41,061 nucleotides of DNA from Fidelibacterota bacterium (GCA_030747125.1 JASLLI010000004.1:1-41061), one strand, 5' to 3'; counted from the stretch's first letter, positions 24,914 through 34,068 are shown. Numbers and translations: made by a program. Notes: generated from the letters alone by a model not told the origin.

Positions 24914-26360
24914 TTTTCCATCTCAAATTGAGCTCTCTGTTTGCTTTGGTTTCGTCCAATCGGGATACAGGTGTATTTACTGGACATTGTTTAATACTTT
25001 CAGGATTGGTATTTATTGATTCGTTTATTTCAAGCATGGAAGATACGAATCTGTCTAAGGTCTCTCTGGTTTCTGATTCTGTAGGTTCAATCATCATGGC
25101 TTCAGGAACATTATTGGGGAAATAGATTGTAGGTGCGTGAAATCCATGATCCAGAAGTGCTTTAGCAATATCCAACACCTTTACCCCTTTTTCTTTCTGT
25201 TTGACTCCTGAAACAACAAACTCATGCAGCGTTCCTTCAGGGAATGGGATGTGAAAGGCATCTTTTAACTGGTGTTTCAGATAATTGGCATTGATTATGG
25301 CTTGCCGTGACATTTTCTTCAGTCCCTCATCCCCCAACATTTTTATATAAACATAGGCCCTGACAAGGATGGAAAAGTTTCCATAAAATGAATGCACCTG
25401 CCCGATAGAATCGGGGCAGTTTTTCTGAAGATAATATTGTCCGTTATCCTGCTTCGCAACTCTGGGTACAGGCAGAAATTTACTTAAATGGTCAACAACA
25501 GCAATAGGACCGGAACCGGGCCCGCCGCCACCATGAGGTGTTGAAAAAGTCTTATGGAGGTTGATATGAGTAATATCAAATCCCATATCTGCAGAACGGC
25601 ATAATCCCACCAGAGCATTCAGGTTAGCACCATCCATGTACATGAGACCACCGGCATCATGTATAAGGGATGCAATTTCTTCGATGGAATCCTCAAATAA
25701 TCCCAGCGTATTAGGTTGGGTGAGCATCATACCTGCAACATTTTCATTCACTTTTGACCGTAGATCATCCATATCTACTCTGCCGCGATTATCAGATTTT
25801 ACCTCTAAGGGTTGGTAGCCACCAAGTACAACAGAGGCTGGGTTTGTACCATGTGCTGTTTCAGGGATGATAATATATTTGCGATCCTCACCTTTTTGTT
25901 CATGATATTTTTTCATGATGAGAAGTCCCACAAATTCGCCTTGAGAACCTGCACTGGGTTGCAGGGTACAGTCTGCCATTCCGGTGATTTTCTGCAGCAT
26001 CCGACTCAACTCAAACATAATATGCAATGCTCCCTGGCAATTTTCCTCACCTTGTAGGGGATGTATTGTAGAAAACCCTGGTAATGCAGCCAAAGCATCA
26101 TTAATTTTCGGATTATATTTCATGGTGCAGGAACCCAGTGGATAGAAATCCTTATCAATGTGATGGTTTTTCACAGATAAATTCACATAATGGCGTACCA
26201 CCTGCGGTTCAGTTACTTCCGGTAATTCAGCGGGGGAACTGCGCAGCAATTCCTGCGCTATATTATCACTTAATTTTATTTGAGGTGCAGCAGATTCTGG
26301 CAGGATGACTCCCCATCTTCCCGGAACTGACTTTTCAAAAATCACTTTATTTTCAGCCAT
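24900..26360 (-). CDS. gcvPB: Glycine dehydrogenase (decarboxylating) subunit 2
   Basis: The PLP-carrying subunit of the split P-protein of the glycine cleavage system. The PLP lysine is Lys270 in DITHINLHKTFSTPHGGGGP, with HGTNPASV (170-177) and YMDGANLNALVG (241-252) also typical. At 486 residues it is the two-subunit type, so a gcvPA must exist elsewhere; gcvT, gcvH and gcvPA are not in the window. It starts 3 bases after the alaS stop. Glycine cleavage feeds one-carbon units to purine synthesis, whose first enzyme PurF is encoded four genes further on. Confidence 0.96.
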   Translation of the reverse strand: MAENKVIFEKSVPGRWGVILPESAAPQIKLSDNIAQELLRSSPAELPEVTEPQVVRHYVNLSVKNHHIDKDFYPLGSCTMKYNPKINDALAALPGFSTIHPLQGEENCQGALHIMFELSRMLQKITGMADCTLQPSAGSQGEFVGLLIMKKYHEQKGEDRKYIIIPETAHGTNPASVVLGGYQPLEVKSDNRGRVDMDDLRSKVNENVAGMMLTQPNTLGLFEDSIEEIASLIHDAGGLMYMDGANLNALVGLCRSADMGFDITHINLHKTFSTPHGGGGPGSGPIAVVDHLSKFLPVPRVAKQDNGQYYLQKNCPDSIGQVHSFYGNFSILVRAYVYIKMLGDEGLKKMSRQAIINANYLKHQLKDAFHIPFPEGTLHEFVVSGVKQKEKGVKVLDIAKALLDHGFHAPTIYFPNNVPEAMMIEPTESETRETLDRFVSSMLEINESINTNPESIKQCPVNTPVSRLDETKANRELNLRWKNDLS

Positions 26361-26363
26361 ATA

Positions 26364-28958
26364 TTAATCTACTAAATTTTTTATTAATTTTTCACCATGA
26401 GAAAGGGCTTCTGTGAGCAGGGTTACATCACTGCCGCCTGCAGTGGCAATATGTGGTTTTCCACCTCCACCGCCACCCATTACAGCGCCTACTTCCTTCA
26501 CAATAGTCCCTGCTTGAACTATTTTAGTTAAATCATCTGTTACAGCACACATAACCATAGGCTTGTTCTTGATAACCGTCCCAATGAGGGATACCCCATT
26601 AGACTTAAATGCCTGACGAAACTGGTCTCCCAATTCCCGTAAATCGCCGGGATCATCCATCTCGTGAATCACAAGTTTCAGACTACCAACTTCCTTTGCA
26701 TTGGAAACCAATTGTCCAACCAGGGAGGAAACGGAACTTTGTTTGAATTGCTGTAATTGTTTTTCCTGCAGTTTTCGTTGTTCCAACATTGCTTTTAAAT
26801 GGGAAGGAATTTCACTTTCAGCACATTTCAATGCAGATTTCACCTCCGCCAGAATACCCTCCTGATGATTCAACAGATCATGAACTGCTGTACCGGTTAC
26901 TGCTGTAATTCGACGAACACCTGCTGCAATAGCTGATTCAGAAGTAATGCGGAGTGCGCCTATATCCCCTGTACGCTTCACATGGGTACCACCGCATAAT
27001 TCCATTGAAAAACCCGGAACATTAATCACCCGTACCGAGTCCTCATATTTCTCACCAAACAAACTCATTGCCCCATCAGATTTTGCATCCTCATAAGATT
27101 TTATTTGAGTTTCTACATTCATATTCTGCAGAATTATATCATTGACTTTGGCTTCAATTTCCCGCAATTGCGGAGAGCTGATTTGTTCATAATGTGTAAG
27201 GTCAAATCGCAATAAATCAGGAGCAACCAATGAACCCGCCTGCTGAACATGTTCTCCTAAATTTTCACGCAATGCCTGATGGAGTAAATGGGTGGCAGTA
27301 TGATTTCTGCGGATATTATTTCGTCTGTCTGCATCAATCTCTGCCCTTACGGAATTCACTTTCTCAATACTACCTTCTTCTACCCTACCAAAGTGGATAT
27401 ACTCATTGCCAGACTTTTGCACATCAAAAACGGAAAAGCAGAAATTTTCTGCTGTAATTTTTCCCTTATCACCAATCTGGCCGCCAGACTCTGCATAGAA
27501 TGGAGTTCTGTCTAATACCAGCTCCAGCTCATTATTATCAGACTTTGCATATTTTATAAGTTTTGCATCTGATTTTGATTCATTGTAACCTGTAAACTCT
27601 GTGGGACTTTCCTCTCCTACCAGTGTCCAATCAGCTTCAGTCAGTGACAGTTTAAACTTACCTGCACTGCGCGCCCTGTCTTTTTGCTTTTCCATGCAGG
27701 TATTGAACTCATCCACATTTACGGTAAATCCATCTTCCCTTGCTAAAAGTTCAGTCAAATCTAAAGGAAAACCAAAAGTATCGTATAACCTGAACGCATC
27801 CTCTCCGGCAATTGAATCTCCTTTGCTAAGAGAAGAAGATAATTTTGCATAAATTTCCAATCCTCTGTCCAAAGTTTCATTGAAGGAAGATTCCTCCGCT
27901 TGAATCACTTTTTCAATATGGGATTGTTTTTCCTTCAGTTCAGGGAAGGCATCTCCCATAATATCCACCAAAATGGAAGTAAGTTTATAAATGAAAGGAG
28001 TTTTCATTTCCAGCATACGACCGAATCGGGCTGCCCTACGAAGGACTCTCCTTAATACATATCCTCTGCCTTCATTCCCCGGCATGGCACCATCAGCAAG
28101 AGAAAAAGCAAGCATGCGCAGGTGATCAGAAATGACTCTGTGGGGAATTCCTTCTTTAAAGTTGAGATCTTTTCCTGTAAGATCACAAATTTTATCCAGA
28201 AGGGGAATAAATAAATCCGTTTCATAATTGGAGGATTTTCCATTGAGTATCGCCACTAATCTTTCAAAGCCTGCACCCGTATCCACATGTTTGGAATTGA
28301 GATCATTCAGCTTTCCCTGTTCATCCCGGTTATATTGGATAAACACCAGATTCCAGATTTCACGGTATTCCGGGAGAACATTCACCCCTGATGCATCCTG
28401 CTTTGAGGTATCTTCTCCTGTAAAATAATGGATTTCAGTACATGGTCCACAAGGACCAGTGTCCCCCATTTCCCAGAAATTATCCTTATGTCCGAATTTT
28501 AAAATCCTGTCAGGAGCTATATCAGTCACCTCCTTCCACACCTCCCCGGACTCATCATCATCTTCAAAAATAGTTACCCAGAGGCGGTTTTTATCTAACT
28601 TCCAAACTTTTGTCAATAATTCCCATGCCCATGCAATGGCTTCATTTTTATAGTAGTCTCCAAAGGACCAGTTTCCCAGCATTTCGAAGAATGTATGGTG
28701 ATAGTCATCCACGCCCACCTCTTCCAGATCATTATGCTTCCCGCTAACCCGGATACATTTTTGAGAATTAACAGCCCGTTTATTTTCAGGAACCTCCAAA
28801 TCCAGAAAATAGGGTTTAAATTGATTCATGCCTGCATTGGTAAATAACAGAGTAGGATCTTCATGAGGAACCACAGAAGAGCTTCGAATGAAATGATGAT
28901 TCTTCTCTTTGAAGAATTCAATAAATTGTTGTCTTATTTCAGTAGATAAAATTGCCAA
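26364..28958 (-). CDS. alaS: Alanyl-tRNA synthetase
   Basis: Charges tRNA-Ala. The 864 residues include the class II catalytic domain (PTLLFTNAGMNQFKPYF at 35-51, GPCGPCTEIHY near 170), the editing domain with zinc ligands His553, His557, Cys655 and His659 (HTATH and CGGTH), and the C-terminal DHHA1 oligomerisation region with GGGGGGKPHIA. The start is TTG: it places STEIRQQFIEFF as in E. coli AlaRS, and no ATG alternative or Shine-Dalgarno is visible. It lies 24 bases after the SPOR-domain gene and 3 bases before gcvPB. Confidence 0.96.
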   Translation of the reverse strand: MAILSTEIRQQFIEFFKEKNHHFIRSSSVVPHEDPTLLFTNAGMNQFKPYFLDLEVPENKRAVNSQKCIRVSGKHNDLEEVGVDDYHHTFFEMLGNWSFGDYYKNEAIAWAWELLTKVWKLDKNRLWVTIFEDDDESGEVWKEVTDIAPDRILKFGHKDNFWEMGDTGPCGPCTEIHYFTGEDTSKQDASGVNVLPEYREIWNLVFIQYNRDEQGKLNDLNSKHVDTGAGFERLVAILNGKSSNYETDLFIPLLDKICDLTGKDLNFKEGIPHRVISDHLRMLAFSLADGAMPGNEGRGYVLRRVLRRAARFGRMLEMKTPFIYKLTSILVDIMGDAFPELKEKQSHIEKVIQAEESSFNETLDRGLEIYAKLSSSLSKGDSIAGEDAFRLYDTFGFPLDLTELLAREDGFTVNVDEFNTCMEKQKDRARSAGKFKLSLTEADWTLVGEESPTEFTGYNESKSDAKLIKYAKSDNNELELVLDRTPFYAESGGQIGDKGKITAENFCFSVFDVQKSGNEYIHFGRVEEGSIEKVNSVRAEIDADRRNNIRRNHTATHLLHQALRENLGEHVQQAGSLVAPDLLRFDLTHYEQISSPQLREIEAKVNDIILQNMNVETQIKSYEDAKSDGAMSLFGEKYEDSVRVINVPGFSMELCGGTHVKRTGDIGALRITSESAIAAGVRRITAVTGTAVHDLLNHQEGILAEVKSALKCAESEIPSHLKAMLEQRKLQEKQLQQFKQSSVSSLVGQLVSNAKEVGSLKLVIHEMDDPGDLRELGDQFRQAFKSNGVSLIGTVIKNKPMVMCAVTDDLTKIVQAGTIVKEVGAVMGGGGGGKPHIATAGGSDVTLLTEALSHGEKLIKNLVD

Positions 28959-28982
28959 GTTTTTATGTTAAATATAATTGAG

Positions 28983-29810
28983 TTATTGATTGGTAACAAC
29001 AATGGTATTTAAGGCTAATTTAATTTTAATGTCATCCCCTCTTTTTTTTGCCTCTGCTCTCGAGTTAAAATATCCTACTCGAACTGCATACAATACCTTA
29101 TTGTCTCTGTATAATTCTGTTACTCTTGCATCAAATCCGCCGATGACCAGGCTTAGTCTTTGTTTCTCTGCATTTTCTTCAAGTCCAAATGCACCGGTTT
29201 GAAGTGAAAATTCACCTGCATGTTTATCCTGATTGAATTGTACAGCAAGATTTTCAAGCACAGATTTTTTTAGTGTATTTCCCTCTCTCGTTTCGCTTTT
29301 TGACTGTTGGTACTCAGAAATTAGTGCCGAGATTTTACCATCTACATCCAAATTAGGAAATTGCCGCTGAAATACTCTGGAATAAAAAATGGCTGTATCT
29401 TTATGTCCCGAAACAATGAGGGAGTTTAAAAATAATTTTACAGCCCTTTCAATATGCGGGGAGCGACTATAGTACAAAGGCATTTTCTTCAACCATTCAG
29501 AGGACTGTACATAGAGCCCTGCAGCATAATAATATTCGGCTACTTTCATAACCGCATCATCTCCATAATCGCTGGTGGGATGAGCATTGAAAATATCTAC
29601 AAATTGATGCATAGCCACTTCGCCGTCTGGTTCAAGTATTCCCTTTAAAAACATAGCAGAGGGGTTATTTGGGTATTTCTGTTCAATGGCAGGCAGATAA
29701 ATCAGAGCACTGTCCCGCGAGCCGGTGAGTACTTCTGAAATCAGGCGGTCTATATGATCCTGTGCAGTAAGAGACCCCAATAAAATGATGAATGCCAGAA
29801 TGTGCTTCAT
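28983..29810 (-). CDS. Secreted SPOR-domain protein
   Basis: Residues 1-16 form a signal peptide (HILAFIILLGSLTAQ). Residues about 20-170 are helical and look like TPR-type repeats (SAMFLKGILE, DDAVMKVAEYYYAAGLY). Residues about 199-275 form a SPOR domain, with the typical start EFSLQTGAF and the strand YAVRVGYFNSRAEAKKRGDDIK. SPOR domains bind glycan strands lacking stem peptides and place proteins at division sites. The ATG overlaps the lapB-like stop by 4 bases, so this protein is tied to the LapAB envelope operon. The exact role is not known. Confidence 0.87.
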   Translation of the reverse strand: MKHILAFIILLGSLTAQDHIDRLISEVLTGSRDSALIYLPAIEQKYPNNPSAMFLKGILEPDGEVAMHQFVDIFNAHPTSDYGDDAVMKVAEYYYAAGLYVQSSEWLKKMPLYYSRSPHIERAVKLFLNSLIVSGHKDTAIFYSRVFQRQFPNLDVDGKISALISEYQQSKSETREGNTLKKSVLENLAVQFNQDKHAGEFSLQTGAFGLEENAEKQRLSLVIGGFDARVTELYRDNKVLYAVRVGYFNSRAEAKKRGDDIKIKLALNTIVVTNQ

Positions 29811-31030
29811 GCTTTGGGTACTTCCTTCTTCCCGCCTGTTTCATAGAGCCAGATGATATCGGGGTCGGTGGCGGTGTTTTTATAAATCTGAAAGCGTTCA
29901 TCAGTTACCAGAAAATGGATGATATCATCCAACCCTCTGATAAATTCATTGCTGCTTTTCTCCTTCCGTGCCTGTAATTTCATTTTGATAAGTTTTACTA
30001 TGAGAGAGGTGGAATCCTGCTCTAATGCACTGTCAATGAGTTCCAGGGCCTCAACATTTTCACCACGGTGAGAATAGATTTCAGATAAACTTGCAATTAC
30101 TTCAATATTGTCCTCATCCAGTTTCAGAATCTGTTTGAGAATTTCCTCAATTTCAGGGTAACGATCTAAGGCAAATAATCCATCTTTCAATAGGTGTATC
30201 ACCATCCAGGCTGATTCCGGTTTCAACTCAGCATAACGCATCCACATTGGGATTGCTTTTGAGAGCAATTCCTTTGCCCTTGCCATATAGTCTGGTTCAT
30301 CCCCTGAGGAGTGTAGCGTATCCGTTTTGAGAGATTTCTGGTATTCCACTTCAGATTCTTCTGAGTAGGAATTGCCAATAAAATAATAGGCAACTGCCAG
30401 ATTCTCATTGATAGCAAGTGCTTCTTCATAAATACGCCGGGCATCAGAAAATTGCTTATTCTGTGTAAGTACCCTGCCTTCTTGAATTTTAAACAGGGAG
30501 AGTTTATGCTTGTCATCCCTGCCGGTCATTTTCACAAATTTTTCAAAAGTCTCACCTGCTTTTTTCCAATCTTTTTCCTTTCGGTAAATAGAGGTTAATT
30601 GAGACATTGCCCATTCGTTATTTTTTTCTAATTTGAGGAGAGCTTCTAACTCAGTCACAGCCAATTTTATTTTGCCTGCCTGTTGATAGTCCATTGCTAA
30701 ATTTTTATGCAACTCCACCTGTTCATAATGAGTTAATTTTCGGCGGTGAAGAAGTCCCTTATGAATTTTCAGAGCGTTGGAGTGATTGCCTCCTTCCCGT
30801 AGAACCTGCCCAAGTTTTAAATAGGCTTTAATATTCTCTGAATCTTTTTGAATGATTTCCTTAAAGTTCTGGTACGCTGCTTTTCTTTTGCCGGTAATCA
30901 GTAGGTCCAGCCCTTCCGCATAAAGATCTTTAACTTTAGATTTTTTACGAGGTTTGAAGTTGAGTACATAGAGGGCTATGCCTCCTACACCCAAAATCAG
31001 CACCAGTAATGTAATGAGAGTTTCGTTCAT
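29807..31030 (-). CDS. lapB: LapB/YciM-like membrane-anchored TPR protein
   Basis: An N-terminal membrane helix (about 5-24) is followed by a cytoplasmic TPR array (about 35-350) very like LapB: YAEGLDLLITGKRKAAYQNF, LRREGGNHSNALKIHKGLL-type helices, and YRKEKDWKKAGETFEK. In E. coli LapB controls LpxC degradation and couples lipopolysaccharide synthesis to transport. The C-terminal segment 380-399 lines up with the rubredoxin-like metal domain, including its Trp (Trp394), but the four metal cysteines are replaced by Ile382, Asn385, Tyr396 and Gly399; the whole protein has no cysteine. lapA lies directly upstream, as in E. coli. The start overlaps it by 4 bases. Confidence 0.85.
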   Translation of the reverse strand: MNETLITLLVLILGVGGIALYVLNFKPRKKSKVKDLYAEGLDLLITGKRKAAYQNFKEIIQKDSENIKAYLKLGQVLREGGNHSNALKIHKGLLHRRKLTHYEQVELHKNLAMDYQQAGKIKLAVTELEALLKLEKNNEWAMSQLTSIYRKEKDWKKAGETFEKFVKMTGRDDKHKLSLFKIQEGRVLTQNKQFSDARRIYEEALAINENLAVAYYFIGNSYSEESEVEYQKSLKTDTLHSSGDEPDYMARAKELLSKAIPMWMRYAELKPESAWMVIHLLKDGLFALDRYPEIEEILKQILKLDEDNIEVIASLSEIYSHRGENVEALELIDSALEQDSTSLIVKLIKMKLQARKEKSSNEFIRGLDDIIHFLVTDERFQIYKNTATDPDIIWLYETGGKKEVPKA

Positions 31031-31389
31031 ACGGTTAAGTCATCAATATCATCTGTGAGGACGATATCATCATCAATACTTTCATTCCTGAGACTGTCTA
31101 ATTCTACCTGGGTGCGCCTGAGTTTTGACCTTAGAGAATACACTTCGGATTTCTGTGCAATCAATTGGAATAGTGCCAGTAGGAACCCAATGACCACCCC
31201 TGCGGTGAGTGTCATCACCAAGACCATCCACACATTGAATCCCTCTGCATATTCTGGCGACTCCACCAGGAAGGGAATTTTTATGGTAAGGGCATTGCCT
31301 TCAAACTGGTTTAACTCATTAAGCTGCACCAGAAACACCAGACTGCCCATGAGGACAAGTATCCAGACCAGATATTTAATTAATTTCAT
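31027..31389 (-). CDS. lapA: LapA-domain inner-membrane protein
   Basis: A 120-residue protein with two membrane helices (about 5-22 and 53-77) around a periplasmic loop, a short coiled coil (QKSEVYSLRSKLRRTQVELDSL), and a very acidic C-terminal tail. This is the LapA/DUF1049 layout. In E. coli LapA and LapB form the lipopolysaccharide assembly complex and share an operon in this same order. The ATG overlaps the miaB stop by 14 bases and has GGAA upstream. It lacks other clear motifs, so the call rests on the topology and the lapB neighbour. Confidence 0.82.
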   Translation of the reverse strand: MKLIKYLVWILVLMGSLVFLVQLNELNQFEGNALTIKIPFLVESPEYAEGFNVWMVLVMTLTAGVVIGFLLALFQLIAQKSEVYSLRSKLRRTQVELDSLRNESIDDDIVLTDDIDDLTV

Positions 31390-32713
31390 GTACCAATTCC
31401 TTTTCCATAATTCTTTCTCCGAACAAGCTTACCCCTTGAGCATCCTGAATTAAAACATTCACAATATCTTTGGGTTTTTCATTCGTTTTATCAAAAATAA
31501 CCCAGGTGTTGCCTTCAGTCCTACCTGCCCATTTCATGGATGATTTCTTGCTCTCTTTCTCCACCAAAACAGGAAGGATTTTGCCAATATGCCGCTGATT
31601 TTGCTGTAGTGATAATCTTTTCTGCAGGGCTATTACCTGTTCCAGTCTGCTTTGTTTCACTTCCTCTTCAATATGATCTGAATATTCTGCAGCTTTGGTT
31701 CCCGGACGGGGGGAATATTTAAACATGAAAGCACTGTCAAAAGCTGAAGATTCCATCACCATAAGGGTTTCTGCAAACTCCTCATCCATTTCGCCGGGAA
31801 AGCCAACAATGATATCCGTAGAAATTGAGCAGTCCGGTATAAATTTACGGATGTGATCCACTAATATTAAAAATTCCTCCTGCGTATAAGTGCGGTTCAT
31901 CCGTTTGAGAATTCGGTTTGAGCCTGCCTGCAGAGGAAGATGAATATAATTACAAATATTTTCATATTCTGCTATTACCTTCAACAGATCATCATCCATG
32001 TCCTGGGGATGCGGGGAGGTAAAGCGGATGCGTTTCACACCGGAAACAGCTGCTACTTTTTCCAGCAATACATGAAATTTCCCTTCACCAGTACGGTAAG
32101 AATTTACATTCTGCCCCAACAGGGTGATTTCAACAAAGCCATTTGCAACGGCTTCTTCAACTTCCTGAATAATCCCCTGCATTGATCTGCTGCGTTCTCT
32201 GCCACGGGTAAAGGGGACGATGCAGAAAGTACAAAACTTATCACAACCTCTGGAAATTGAAATCCAGGCATTCACCCCTTCATGGCGGGATGGAAACATA
32301 TCTTCATAAATCTCAAATTTTGACAACTTTGTATCTACCTGATGATTCTGTAATCCATTGCGATCATTCAGAATTTCCGGAATTCTCCGGTAGGAATCAG
32401 GCCCTAAAATCACATCCACAAATGGTTTGGTTTCCAGCAGCTCATTTTTCAGATTTTGAGCCATACAGCCTAATACTCCCAACAATAACTGTGGATTTTT
32501 CTTCTTCAAATAATGGAGATTATTCAGACGGTTATGGACCGTCTCCTCAGCTTTTTCACGGATTGCACAAGTGTTAAGGAAAATTACATCAGCGCTCATA
32601 ATATCCTCCGTTTTGAAGTATCCGCATTTTTGCAGTAATCCTGCAACCAGTTCAGAATCATACACATTCATCTGACAGCCATAGGTTTCAATGAAGTATT
32701 GGGGGTGAGGCAT
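31376..32713 (-). CDS. miaB: tRNA-2-methylthio-N6-dimethylallyladenosine synthase
   Basis: A radical-SAM enzyme that adds the methylthio group to i6A37 in tRNAs reading U-starting codons. The auxiliary cluster ligands are Cys13 (ETYGCQMNVYDSE), Cys49 and Cys83; the radical-SAM ligands are Cys157, Cys161 and Cys164 in SRGCDKFCTFCIVPFTRGRERSR, the MiaB form of the motif. A TRAM domain follows near the C-terminus. At 445 residues the length is typical. It begins the long co-directional string that runs to guaB, with a 312-base spacer upstream. Confidence 0.96.
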   Translation of the reverse strand: MPHPQYFIETYGCQMNVYDSELVAGLLQKCGYFKTEDIMSADVIFLNTCAIREKAEETVHNRLNNLHYLKKKNPQLLLGVLGCMAQNLKNELLETKPFVDVILGPDSYRRIPEILNDRNGLQNHQVDTKLSKFEIYEDMFPSRHEGVNAWISISRGCDKFCTFCIVPFTRGRERSRSMQGIIQEVEEAVANGFVEITLLGQNVNSYRTGEGKFHVLLEKVAAVSGVKRIRFTSPHPQDMDDDLLKVIAEYENICNYIHLPLQAGSNRILKRMNRTYTQEEFLILVDHIRKFIPDCSISTDIIVGFPGEMDEEFAETLMVMESSAFDSAFMFKYSPRPGTKAAEYSDHIEEEVKQSRLEQVIALQKRLSLQQNQRHIGKILPVLVEKESKKSSMKWAGRTEGNTWVIFDKTNEKPKDIVNVLIQDAQGVSLFGERIMEKELVHEIN

Positions 32714-33025
32714 CTGGATAATTTAAGGCGGATTCATGAATAGAGAATATGGGGATTTTTAGGGATATGAGAAAATTTAGCAGAGTACCGTTGGGGATAG
32801 AATTTTCAGGATCAGAGTTGGAAAATGTGTATTTAGTTGTTAGGTGTTCGTGTATAATTAGCCTGTTTTGAGCCAATCCTGTCACTTAGCTACGCAGGTA
32901 CACAGACAAATCAAACTCAGAACCTATTTCTGGCTTCCAAGTTATGTTTCCTTTAGGACCTATAAACCCAAAGGCTAAGGCTTTACCTGACGGGCAACCA
33001 ATGGCAAACTGGCTGGCCCTAATTA
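32714..33025. other. 312-bp spacer upstream of miaB
   Basis: No convincing gene, promoter or terminator is recognised. The left part is AT-rich leader sequence. The right part, near the end of the M23 peptidase gene, holds an open minus-strand stretch without a start codon (32886-33041) that reads like a coding remnant. A weak hairpin (GGGC at 32992-32995 with GCCC at 33016-33019) has no T-tract. Confidence 0.5.
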
Positions 33026-33041
33026 CTAATGAACCGGTATA
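32886..33041 (-). pseudogene. Possible gene remnant, 51 open codons without a start
   Basis: After a TGA at 33042-33044, the minus strand stays open to TAA at 32886-32888 and reads as 51 residues including SGKALAFGFIGPKGNITWKP and, at the end, FDLSVYLRS. The composition (Gly, aromatic and charged residues well mixed) looks coding, but there is no ATG, GTG or TTG near its beginning. It overlaps the last 16 bases of the M23 peptidase gene in another frame. I do not recognise a family; chance is possible. Confidence 0.25.
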
Positions 33042-33958
33042 TCAAAATAGAAATCCACCGGGTCTAAGGCTTTGTTTTTGTATTGGATTTCATAATGCAG
33101 GTGGGGTGCGGTTGAGCGGCCTGTATTACCCACTTCACCGATTTTTTGTCCTCGGAATACTTTGTCACCTTTCTTCACAGCACGGGAGGATAAATGTCCA
33201 TAAACGGTTACATAACCGTTGCCATGATCAACTTCTATATAATTGCCAAAAGATCCCCAATATTTTGATTTTTTCACTCTCCCATTGGCTGTACTCACCA
33301 CCGATGCACCTATTGAAGCTGAAAAGTCATGACCATCATGGTGTTTATACTTTTGTGAGAATGGATCACGGCGGTAGCCAAAATTTGAACTGAGTTTTTC
33401 ACGACCCTTTTTAACCGGAAAGATGGCAGGAAATGCAAGGAGATCATCTTTCTTTTCTTCAACGGCTTCTGTCAATTCAGAATAGCTAAGATTTTCGAGT
33501 TTTATCAACCGGTGAGCATGATTAATTTTTTTATGGAGTAAATCTAAATCCATATCCTCATTGGGCAGCAAGTAGTTAAAATCATTTTTACCTGACTTCT
33601 TTTCAATACCCCCATAACCCATTTTTCGAATATCCTCATGGATAGGAGGAAGCTTTACAAGCTTTCTCAACACATCATCCTGCTTTTTGATTTCTTCAAT
33701 TTCCAGCATGAGCTGTCTGATGCGTTCTTCACTCTCTTCAATATTTTTAACCAATATTTCGTTATTGGCTCTGTGTTTTTCAATTTCTCTGGAACCTGTC
33801 CATTGTACAAATTCTTCTGAAAATATGAAAAAGAGGGATGCGGTTAACAGGGAAATTCCACCTGCCATAAGGGTGAGGTGCAGGGGAGAAATATTGAATT
33901 GTTTAAGGTCAAATTTCCCCTCTTTAATAAAGATTATTTTATAGCCGTTTTTAAACAA
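33026..33958 (-). CDS. Membrane-anchored M23 metallopeptidase
   Basis: A LytM-type peptidoglycan endopeptidase. Residues about 27-48 form one membrane helix. A coiled coil (about 50-97) follows. The C-terminal M23 domain (about 205-300) has the zinc motif HDGHDFSA (H-x-G-x-D), GYVTVYGHL, and HLHYEI with the last His ligand; the catalytic residues look complete. Such proteins cut peptide cross-links or, when inactive, activate amidases. The start is TTG, giving the short cytoplasmic YKIIFIKEGK segment usual in this family; no Shine-Dalgarno is visible. It lies 110 bases downstream of the unknown gene at 34069-34398. Confidence 0.9.
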   Translation of the reverse strand: MFKNGYKIIFIKEGKFDLKQFNISPLHLTLMAGGISLLTASLFFIFSEEFVQWTGSREIEKHRANNEILVKNIEESEERIRQLMLEIEEIKKQDDVLRKLVKLPPIHEDIRKMGYGGIEKKSGKNDFNYLLPNEDMDLDLLHKKINHAHRLIKLENLSYSELTEAVEEKKDDLLAFPAIFPVKKGREKLSSNFGYRRDPFSQKYKHHDGHDFSASIGASVVSTANGRVKKSKYWGSFGNYIEVDHGNGYVTVYGHLSSRAVKKGDKVFRGQKIGEVGNTGRSTAPHLHYEIQYKNKALDPVDFYFDIPVH

Positions 33959-34068
33959 GAGATTTCGGTGGAATTGAAAGGGAAAAATTAGGACAGAAAT
34001 TCACTAATATAAAAATGAAAAGAGGGTTCACAGGATAAAGGGAATCAATGAGATAATTAATATCACAA

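Noticed and set aside
32688-32885. 65-codon minus-strand open frame with GTG start before miaB
   Set aside because: It has a non-protein-like composition, runs into the miaB start in another frame and has no ribosome binding site.
32944-33393. 149-codon plus-strand open frame
   Set aside because: About three quarters of it is antisense to the M23 peptidase, which has clear catalytic motifs; only the first part lies in the spacer.
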